Origin: Cycas panzhihuaensis
Lineage: Eukaryota > Cycadophyta
Length of the DNA: 64,000 nucleotides
Reading direction: 5' to 3'
Assembly: GCA_023213395.1 (NCBI GenBank)
Contig: CM041465.1
Location: 93,565,741 to 93,629,740 of the forward strand
Part shown: piece by piece, positions 35,833-44,560 of the stretch
Layout: each line of letters opens with the position of its first letter
How positions within the stretch are numbered: the stretch's first letter is position 1
Program-made: the position numbers and the translations under genes
Notes under the pieces: model-generated
Seen by the model: only the letters and a program-made list of their open reading frames with translations
What the model was told of the DNA's origin: nothing
The model's database searches: none

Positions 35833-37970
35833 ATGGAAGGGTACTCTTAGGTGGACCTATCCGCCTTGCTATGGAAACCCAAGCTCTTCCTTCATCATTC
35901 GAGTCCACCCAAGAGGGTGGCGACTCCTTTACTACCGTCGATCAACACCTTTCTTGTGCTCCCCATCCTTCTACCCACGTAGAGGGATCCGTTCCTCCCG
36001 AGGATTGCCACGCGATGGGCGATTTTATGAGGAACCTTCAGATGGACATGCCTTGTTCGAGGTCGATCACCTCTTATGGGTATGTGGGGACTCCTCTGTT
36101 GGCGTGCTTGAGGCTCTTGGACGGATGCCGCAGTGCGGCATGCTCTCAACCACGTCCGGTGGCTTGAGGGTGTCTGCAGGGAGCCTCTTCCTCCTCTGCT
36201 CTTCCCCTCACGCTTCATCCTCGTCGCCTTTCTGTGACAACAAACCCTTTCGTGCTCACGCACGCCCCATTCGTTTCCTGCAATGGGGGCACGTGTGGCA
36301 CCTTCCATCCCTTATCAAGGCCCTAATGCCTTAAGGCCTTCTCACGGTGTGTCTGTCCCTCAGCTGGGGGTTAGCATACCCGTTCCTGATCCAACTAATG
36401 TGCCGTCCCCTAATCTGGCACATGCTGCTCCTAGTAGGCCTAGTCGCCCTGCTAGCCTTCCAGCCGCCAGTCAGGTGGGATTCGTTCTCCCACGCATCTT
36501 CCAACCCGGTAGCGTTGGTGCTTCTTTCACGTTCCCCGGTATACTTCTCAACCTTGGGGGGGGTAGGGAAGCCGTCTTCTGTTTATGGGGTGGATCGCTA
36601 CACCCATACGGAATGGCCCCACCTACGGTGGCAGTATGGGCGAACCCTTCGCATCCCTCTTGTCCGCCATCCAATGCGGTTCCATCAGGTTGTGCCTTCG
36701 CAAGGGAATCAGACTCCCTTCCAAGGCGCCTCTTCCACACCTCTCGTCAAGGGGTGGTTCCTCAAGGAGGATGGGTGTCCTACCCCATCCGCCTCCTGCT
36801 AGCGCCACCTGCCGGCGTTCGTTGATCCTACGGTTGAGCAAGGCGCGCCTTCGTGGACTTTAGGTCAACCCTCTCTCGGTTGAGGCGTTGCGAACCAACT
36901 TGCCGCCTCATCCTCTGAAGTTCCTAGATTCGATGGGACTTCGTCAAGAAGCCCGTGAGCATGTCCGTAGTTTCTCATGGCATGCATCGACATCGGGCTT
37001 ACGACCATATTTTGATGAAACTCTTTCCTCGATCCTTGCGGTGGTGACGCCCTTAAATGGTTTTATCATCTCCCCGCCCACTCGCCTATTCATTCCAAAG
37101 AATTGGTGGGCGAGTTCATCAATTACTTTGATGTAGCTCGCCCATTCGAGGCGGGATGAAGTCCCTTCTCTCGCTCAAACAAGGTCACGATGAGATGAAT
37201 CGTGACTTTGTGCGGCGATTCCACGATCCGCTTCACTCCACCGGCGACTTTGCGAGGAGGCGGGACTGTTTTGTCAATGCGCCGTCCGAAGTCCACGTGG
37301 AAGTCCTCGAGATGGGGCGACCACGTGTGATTCCGCGATCGCCAAGTGCTTGGCGTTGGAGGCTATTGAGATCCAAGTGGTCTCAAGAAACCTCTTAAGC
37401 CCTCACAACGCCGTGAGGCACCACCCCTACCAAAGACACTAAACCTTCTCACCGACGCGGTCTTCCTCTCATCCCACCGAGAGGACCTTAGATCCCCTCA
37501 CCTCGCCTATACGCCTGCTCGAGCGTACGATGAAGGAGCTCAAGCTTCAAGGTCCTTCGTCTCCTACTTCAAACAAACAAGTCCAACAAACTACCCAAGC
37601 TCCTCTTCCCAGGAATGGGAACGCCCAGTCCTCCCAAGCGAGAAGGTCCGACCCTCCGTTTGAGAAGAAGTGGTGTTCCATTCATGGGGATTGCTTCCAT
37701 GACGATTCACGTTGTAGGGCCCAAAGATCAGGGGATGCCCCTCGACGCGTTTCCTCTCCCAAGCGGGCCTCGAGGCCCATTCTACACCAACCTGTTCAAA
37801 AGGTTCCGTTTCCTAAACATGGGGAACGTGATCGTAACCCCCAAACCAAGAACAAGCGTAGCAGGAAGATCACTGATCCAGCCCTTCCGCGACAAAGGGA
37901 AGGGCGCGAACTCTTCTTCCTCTTCTCGTTCTCTAGCCAGAGTACTCCGTCGCCTTCCACGACCGGAATA
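35833..37970 (+). pseudogene. gag: gag of element D
   Basis: The ATG at 35833 (MEGYS) matches the start in C, and the same landmarks follow in shifting frames: FESTQEGGDSFTT (near 35900-35938), HPYGMAPPT (36605), the core near 36910-37110 with SSEVPRFDGTSS-like codons, LKQGHDEMNRDFV (37175), and EKKWCSIHGDCFHDDSRC (near 37660-37715), a Cys/His-containing stretch that might be a degenerate zinc knuckle. The protein is longer in its frames than C's, but small indels still break it. Confidence 0.75.
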
Positions 37971-38735
37971 GGGAAGAAGGTGATTCGGTTGCTTGAAGCA
38001 ACTCAGGCTTTCGCCCTTACGCGATCTCAAGCGCTAAGGAAGCGGCCTGCCGGTTCTTCCGTTCCTTCCGATCCTTAGGAGACCCTTCCTCAAATCCCTC
38101 TTTCCCAAGGCTATTCACGTGCGCGGGTCGTTCACGACTTCGAAGGGCACTTACCCAACCCAGCGGGAAGGGTAAACCCTTCTCCGTCGTGGGCGAGCTC
38201 CATACTGTCGCTGCGGGAATGTCCTTGATGGACGTTCGAGGAGTTGTCGAGCAGCGGGCCCTCCTCTGGAAGCTTTAGGATCGGAGATGTGCACATCCCA
38301 CGCTTTGGGCGTCGCCCAAGGTGGCGGACCCACTATTTCCTTCGATCCTAAGGATCTTCCTCCGCCGGTGAGCGGAGCGTCGGTGGAACTTCCCATTCAC
38401 CATCACGATCGTCGCTGATTGTACCCTCCAAGAAGCTGTCAACAGCGGCTCTTACATCGATGCCATGCCCTTGCGTGTTATGCAAGAGCTTGGTATCTCC
38501 GCCTGAACGTTCCTGGCGATGCCAAGGGTATGATGGCGAGAAGACCCTCTCGGATGCATCGCGATCCCGCTCACCCTTGGGGCAAACTGCCTTGCCGATG
38601 TTGTAGTCCTCGGCGGCGGCGTGGATTACAACCTCCTACAGGTCGCCCATGGCTCGACCAAATGGGGCCGTGTGTTCGACCCTTTGGGGCGGCTTAAATT
38701 GGTCCATGACGGACGAATGAGAGTGGTTCCGTGAG
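37971..38735 (+). pseudogene. pol: Protease region of element D
   Basis: Aligned with C at 29652-30431. KVIRLLEATQAFALTRSQ opens the frame, then comes the equivalent of DFRRALTQPTGKGK (38130-38180), and an active-site stretch near 38440-38470 where the C motif is further altered. The GRPWLDQMG block is near 38645-38670. It is more frame-broken than C. Confidence 0.68.
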
Positions 38736-39866
38736 CGTCCTTTTGTCAAACAAACTCGTTATGCCAATTCGGCAAACCAAGGTTCACCCACTCACGCCTC
38801 GGCTTGTTCAATTGGTATACCCAATCCGTCAGAAGAAGATCCCACATCTTCCCTTCCTAGTCTCAAGCGTTTTGCCCTATTGGCGTCGGAAGTTATGGGT
38901 ACCTTGCTTCGTTCGGCGATGATGAATCGCTTGACGAGACGAGGGTTGTCTCCACCCATTTCTTTCCTTCGCGCAATAGGTCGACTGTCTCGCTCTAGAC
39001 CCTCGTTCGAACCTCTCGTTGGTGAGACTAGCCCCTGCGTGTCACACACCATCGCCGTCTTGACCGCCCGCCGTCGGTTCTTCTTTTCATTACCCTCCGC
39101 GGTGATGGTTTTGAGGAATTGCCTTCGCTCCTCTCGAGGAGCCTCTTCCGGTTTTCCTTGATTTCCATGAAAGAGTTGAGCGATCCGATGATCACCCCGG
39201 TCCTGCTCCTTTCCCTTCTAGCGCTTCTTCTACTCGAAATAGGGTCATCCATGGGTGGACTATTTCGAGGATGACGGCTCCTTTGGAAGCACTAGCGGGC
39301 CTTGCACCTAATATGCCTTCGTCACCAAGCTCGGTCACCGGAAGATCCTTGCGATCGGATCCACGCTCACGATCCGATCCTCTCCTATTCCTCCTCCTCC
39401 TGTTGATCTTGCCCCTCTTCACTTTGAAGAGGGCAATGCCATGTGCATGGGGGAATTCAAGGCGTAGTCTTGGCCGAACAAGGTCATTAGGGTTGGGGCG
39501 GAATGCTCTCTGATGAGATTAGGGAATATTCCCTTATGTTCCGGAATTTCGAGACATTAGCGTGGGATTATCGCGACATGAAGGAATCGACCCTCGATTA
39601 TCACCCATAACCTCACCACCCTTCCCGGCGCCCACCACGTGGCTGCGTCCCCTTCACCCAAGCTTTACCGCCGTCGAGATGGAGGTAGAAAAGCTTACGA
39701 CTGAGCTCGAATATCTCCATGACCGTTTGACCAAATTCCAACCCGTTGGGTCGGTCCTTTTGTCATTATCGAATCTCGATAATGGTGCCTATAGGATAGC
39801 CACCACGGAGGGCTCGAATTTGAGAAAGCCGTTAATGGGATGTTCCTTAAGAAGTTTTACGCTTGA
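38736..39866 (+). pseudogene. pol: Internally deleted pol of element D
   Basis: It has the same RT-start to integrase-end fusion as C: MEVEKL near 39680-39696, then TELEYLHDRLTKFQP and SLSNLDNGAYRIATTE, ending TGA at 39864-39866. The identical junction shows the deletion predates the C/D duplication. The linker upstream (38880-39420) carries the DD-rich and YFED-like pieces in broken frames. Confidence 0.8.
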
Positions 39867-39952
39867 CCCTTCGGCGATCCCCTCGCCCTGCTCCGAAACG
39901 AGCCTAAACTACCATCTTAGGTTGTCCCCATTCTTCCCAGCCGCGTGTAGAA

Positions 39953-40000
39953 TTTGAGAAGACAGTCAACGAAAAATTCCTTAAGAAATTTTATGCATGA
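39953..40000 (+). pseudogene. pol: Last codons of element B integrase
   Basis: Reads (E)FEKTVNEKFLKKFYA then TGA at 39998-40000, the counterpart of EFEKAVNGMFLKKFYA in D. Base composition switches to that of B here. This is the resumption of B after the C/D block. Confidence 0.85.
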
Positions 40001-40689
40001 TCCTATCAACAATTCCTTCACCATGCTCCAAAATGAGCCTAAACTACCATCTTGAGTTATGCCCATTTCTCCTAGTCACAGGTAGAATGGCAACTTAGGA
40101 TGGCCTCCTCTTTCTCTTTTTGGTTCCTCCCATGGAACCCATGTTCCCATATCTTTTTGGGACCTTTTGTCTTCCTATTTGGGCATCCCCCAGTCAGGAC
40201 AATGCTCTGGAGTGTCTTTACTCCCCCTCTCTCACATGGTGTTTCCCTTGCATATCCTGCTATGCTCCTCCATGGTCATGCATGTTACTATATTTCTAAC
40301 CCCACATGTGCCTATCACCTCTACTCATAGTGGACGTGTGTGCTCCTGTTAGATATATAGCCATGCATGGAAGGAAATACGTGCATCATATAACAAAGAA
40401 TCTATAACATATATAACAAAATATATATGTCATTTGCCACACATAATACACACATCATCTCATATCAAAATGGGGTACCAATTACCCCGTCTATATATAT
40501 ACATCAAAATCATATGTTACATCGTACATATGGGAAGCCAGTGTCCTTGTAAGGGGCGTACAATCATATGGCTCTATATATGACCCCCTGAAGGCCCGTG
40601 CTTTTCCCTGCCAAAATCAAATACATATGTCCTACTCTATTGCTGCCCTGCTCTTAGGGCACTATCTCCTAGTCTATGTGATCCCTCTC
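40001..40689 (+). other. Spacer of element B between integrase and PMD gene
   Basis: Shared with C (31591-32150). Contains (AT)-rich runs near 40380-40510 and the conserved GGGAAGCCAGTGTCC block. No gene is supported. Confidence 0.6.
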
Positions 40690-42583
40690 CTCAGGACCAC
40701 ATCCCTCTGAGGCTCCTCCTCGACCTCCGTGAGCTCCCTGCCTCACTCCCCTCATCACATGGCCGCCTCACGGTCGTCACTATCGTGTGGGTATATGTCC
40801 TGCTCCTACTTGACCTTGATGCCACCTGGTCCACCAGCTGATCGTATCGGGCCTAGATACGATCCCTCTCTCCCTCTACTCCTTGGAGTCTCTCCTTCAT
40901 GCTCTGGAACCTCTACTCTATCCCTCGGAGATGCTCCTCTAGGACCGCTAGCCAGACTCTACTCTCCGTGTCTTCACTTACTCCTCCCCGAGCCTCTAGA
41001 GCCTGTATATGACTCTGTAATGCATCTCGCTCGTCCCTGTCCTCATCCAGCTCCCGTTGCATCTATCCCCTGAATGCTATATGCTCCTAGGACTCTGCAG
41101 CCCAGATATCTCTCACCCTTGCCAACGGGATGAATGCTTCCATGTGGGCACTTGTCGATCTAGGTACGTCCTCTGCCTGGATGGGTGGCTATCCCTCTGT
41201 GTACACCTGAGGGAACATCTCCCTCACCATGGCCTCTACTAATCGCTGGATCTCTATGGTACTTACAAATCTGACATACCATATGTCAGTATATATCCAA
41301 TTATATACCAAAATAAAACCAAATCAAACTATCTATCTAGCTATCAAACAATAGGAAATGGTTAGGCTTCACCTGCTGTGGCCACCAGCTCCTCTGCTCG
41401 TGTGATAACCTCTCCTCCTGGCTCCCTGCCAGTTATTGGTACCTCCTCCTTGGGTACCACCTCTACTCGGGCCTCTCTCCTCATTGGGATTGGATTAGCC
41501 ATCACCTCTTTGGATCTCCTCACGATCCGTAGCCTGCAGGACCTCGTCATTGGCCCCTTGCTCTCCTTTACAGCCCCTGATGGGCCTGCCTCTCTGCCGA
41601 TAGTCCCGGATGACTCTGCTGCTCCTCCTGCTGTCCCTGATGGACCTACCTCTCCTGTAGGTCATGATGGGCCAGCCCCATCTCCTCCATCTTCATCGTC
41701 ATCATCATCACCCGGGAGCGCCCCTGCTCTACCTATCTCATCATCACTGTCCCACCTCAATGCCCTATACGGATTTACCACGAAATCCGTCATAGTGAGG
41801 AGGTCCAATGATGTAGCCTCCACTGAGCGCCAGACATGGGCTTAGTCTTCTGTCCCCCTTAGTCTAGTCTGCCAACTGTGGACCATCGGGGCCCACTTTG
41901 TAATGGGGTGTGGTCCCCCTGCTGGCACCACTACTTTGAAATGATCGAAGAACCAACACTGTAGCAACGTGCTATAGGATAGCCCTCTCCTGCCTGTCGT
42001 CCTGATAGCATCTAGCTGCGTGATGAGGTTCACTGCTATTAGGGTAGCCTAATCCATCCTCTTGCTGGCCTCACAGTAGTGCACTGCATCCATCCATCCC
42101 CCAGGGATGTCCCTATAGTTCTGTTTCTGAGAAATCTAGAACAGAATGCACAATGTGAAGAGCTTCCTCACTCGAGGAATCCTAGACATAACCATGGTTT
42201 GGAGAGGAACCCCTCTCCTCTCCCATCTATATGCTCTTGTAAAGAATACTATTGCCTCCCTATGCGCTACCTCATTACTAGGCAGCGCTCCCAGTGCAAC
42301 CGGCCTCCCAGTTGCCGATACTCCCAGTATCTGCGGGATATCCCTCAGCATCACTGTCATGTCTCCCACTTGGGGTAGGTGGAAAGTGTGCCTCCTCTGG
42401 TCCCAGTGTGATACGATGTTAACTAGTAGTCTCTGGTCTGATGTATATTGCAGTGTCTTTAGGGCCTTAAACAGGCCACACCTCTGTAGGACCCCATTGT
42501 CCTCCCTGGACATCATCTCAATGTAGTTGAGCATCACCATCCCTATGTTCTCATGGTTATCTACCACGATAACAACCTGTCAA
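40690..42583 (-). pseudogene. Antisense PMD (plant mobile domain) and coiled-coil gene of element B
   Basis: On the strand opposite to pol, one frame runs from 42567 to 41362 with no frameshift. At residues 60-65 is HTFHLP and at 69-82 DMTVMLRDIPQILG, the hallmark of the plant mobile domain (aminotransferase-like), then GWMDAVHYCEASKR and YSTLLQCWFFDHF. An acidic stretch (DSDDEIGRAG, GDDDDDEDGG) and a basic tail follow. Four stops (42138, 42051, 41844, 41664 as first bases) can each be one base change from Gln or Arg codons. A likely intron joins 41366 to 41258, after which IQRLVEAMVREMFPQ and a long coiled coil (RELDEDRDERDALQSH, FQSMKERLQGVEGERDRI) reach 40690, again with only point stops. 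The acceptor-like TTGACAG before 42583 suggests an earlier exon. PMD proteins MAIN/MAIL1 act in Arabidopsis gene silencing; the role in an element is unknown. Confidence 0.78.
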
Positions 42584-43739
42584 CACCATAAAACCAATCA
42601 AAGTCAAGCCTATGTCAGTCCTCTATCCTTCTGGCTATCCGTCAACTCTGTTTGATTGAGACTTGGGGCCTCTTAGCCCCCCATCTTCTTTTCTCTATAG
42701 GTTTACCTTCGTATTGCACTAAACTCTGTGGTACCACAAAGTTCAACTTGGGTCCTGTAGTGATCGGGGCCCCATGACAAAGATCGCAGCACTGCGATCT
42801 TTGTCGTAGTACGAATGGCACCCCCCCAAAAGGGGGGGGGTTTTGCCCCAAAAAATGAAAAAAAATCTTCTGGGTGGACCACTGTGGGACCCACCAGGAC
42901 CAGGGCTCCCTAAGGCCCAGGTCCCCCCTCTTTCTAGGTCCAATTCAGACTCTGAGATGCCACTATTAGCCCATATGGGGCATAAAAACTACATAAAAAA
43001 ATAACAAAAAGTGCTGAAATGAAAACTTTGAAATGGGATAGGTTTCATGGGATCCACTCACTGGATTTGGCCTGGTTGTCACCATCTCGCCCTGATGGTC
43101 TCAATGACTATCTATGTACTCCGATCCAATGGTCTGATCTCCCTCTGTGTGCCTCCGAAGTCGGGTGGCACTCCGCTGTGTAAGGGAATGGCTCTGGTTT
43201 CTCTCGAGAGTCGGTGAAAATGAATATGTTTTCCATCGAATTTCCTTATATAGGCAGAGGCCCTGATGGGCACTGTCTCCATTTTTGCTCTCGCGATAGC
43301 CATTTGGACCATCTCGTTTCCTTGACCACCTTTGTCTTCTGGCCCTACCTCTCGTTGCACTCCTGTAGCATCTTGTTTGCTCTTTCTCGTGAGTGCATTT
43401 ATGGCACCTCATCATTGCACTTTTTCATAGGGCCATTCCATCTCGTTTTACATGCCACTCCCGTGCATACCTAAGTTTATACTCGTTTGGCTCATTTTGC
43501 CATCCTAGACTCGTTTCCACAGCTCTTTTCTGCTCCTAGGGTCTCTAGAGGGAATGTTCCCCCCGTCTGGGAGCATGTTGTGCTTCCCAAAGTAATCTTT
43601 GGTACCCTAGGGTGCCTTTTTTCTGCCCGCTCTTAGGTAGTGGTCGAACTACTTGCTCTCATCCTTGGGTAGCCTCATTGCTAGGTCCTCCTACCCTTCA
43701 CAGCCACTTATTGCTCATCATTTGAGCTTCTCTCTCGCT
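42584..43739. other. Upstream region of the antisense PMD gene
   Basis: Between the PMD gene and the second RNase H. It includes GTGGTACCAC at 42728-42737, a perfect inverted repeat, and a C7-A4-G9 homopolymer block. An upstream PMD exon is possible near 42690-42640 but was not resolved. No other gene is supported. Confidence 0.55.
42776..42805. repeat. Perfect 14-bp inverted repeat
   Basis: The arms GACAAAGATCGCAG and CTGCGATCTTTGTC are exact complements with a 2-base loop (CA). It is followed after 15 bases by C7, AAAA, G9, TTTT, GCCCC (42821-42849), which can also fold. Confidence 0.95.
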
Positions 43740-44210
43740 CCATTATTGTTTATTTTTGCTTGGAATTTGTGTCACTCATATACCTCTATATTTTTACCGA
43801 TGGCAGAAGCCGCGGTAACCCTGGACCTTCCGCTGTCGCTTGGATCCTTCATGGCTCCTCTCGACACAATTTCCTGTACTCTGAAATCTTCCTCCCTAAG
43901 GCAACCAATAACAAAGCTAAGTACATGGTCGTTATTGAAGCCTTTACTAATGCTCTCCGTTTCCATCATGGACCTATCATTTTGCTTTGCGACTCTTAGG
44001 TTGTGGTGTCTCATCTCACCCAGGTTTACTAGGTGGGATGCCCTCACCTGAGAACCCTCGCTTTGACTGCTAGATCTCTCCTGGCCTGCTTCTTATCTGT
44101 TAACATTCGGCACATCCCCCGAGACCTCAATGCTAAGGTAGATGGCCTCATTCGCCTCATCCTTGAGTATCACCTCCCTCTTCTTAGCGACCACCTTTGA
44201 GAGACTTACT
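43740..44210 (+). pseudogene. Archaeal-type RNase H (aRNH) of element B
   Basis: The frame at 43760-43999 reads LYIFTDGRSRGNPGPSAV (the TDG-RGNPGP signature of archaeal-like RNase HI), KATNNKAKYMVV (Glu of NEAEY now Lys), AFTNALRFHHGPI, then LLCDS, a stop at the Gln of CDSQ, VVVSHLTQ and, near 44100-44160, NIRHIPRDLNAKVDGL (the last Asp, after IPRDLNAEAD). The gene is after integrase and the PMD gene and is separate from pol. A second RNase H is known in Tat elements; I compare its placement in Part 2. Two catalytic sites are altered. Confidence 0.85.
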
Positions 44211-44560
44211 TGGCTAGCCTATTGCTTAAGTCTCTGGCTACCTTTCTTTCAGTCTGCTTGTTTAGTCTATTGGGTGCCCTCATATCACTCACTGCACTTC
44301 AACAATGGGGGCATTCCCCTCTTTCACTTTCTTCACTTACAGGTCAACTTTTAGATGACGCATAGGTAGCCCCTATGTTGTCCTCATCTCTGTTTCCCTT
44401 GTCCACGCGTTCTTCCATGATACTCACCGACACCCTTGGTCCATATATTGTTCATGATTTATTTATATATATACGCATGTGCTATTAATAGTTTTTGGCT
44501 GCCAGCATTTGCCATCACACCACGCTTCTGAGCAGTGAGGCCCTGTTGCCAAGGGGCCAG
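44211..44560 (+). other. 3' untranslated end and polypurine tract of element B
   Basis: No gene is supported. CCAAGGGGCCAG (44549-44560) directly precedes the TG of the 3' LTR and fits a polypurine tract. Confidence 0.7.

Larger units (their letters stand above)
35572..39952 (+). mobile_element. Element D interior, truncated, no 3' LTR
   Basis: A second copy of the C interior: primer site, leader, gag, protease and internally deleted pol. It stops at 39952, just after the pol stop, and B's integrase end resumes. At the joint D's GTGTAGAAT meets B's GAATTTGAG with shared GAAT, and about 45 bases of B (codons for GAYRIAT) are lost. The aRNH and right LTR of D are therefore missing. Confidence 0.85.

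Noticed and set aside
37660-37720. Zinc knuckle in Tat gag (CSIHGDCFHDDSRC)
   Set aside because: Spacing is not CX2CX4HX4C. It is conserved between C and D and could be a degenerate metal site, but I do not call a knuckle.
41378-41845. 155-codon Ser/Pro-rich plus-strand ORF
   Set aside because: It is the complement of the acidic region of the antisense PMD frame, which has domain evidence; the plus frame has none.
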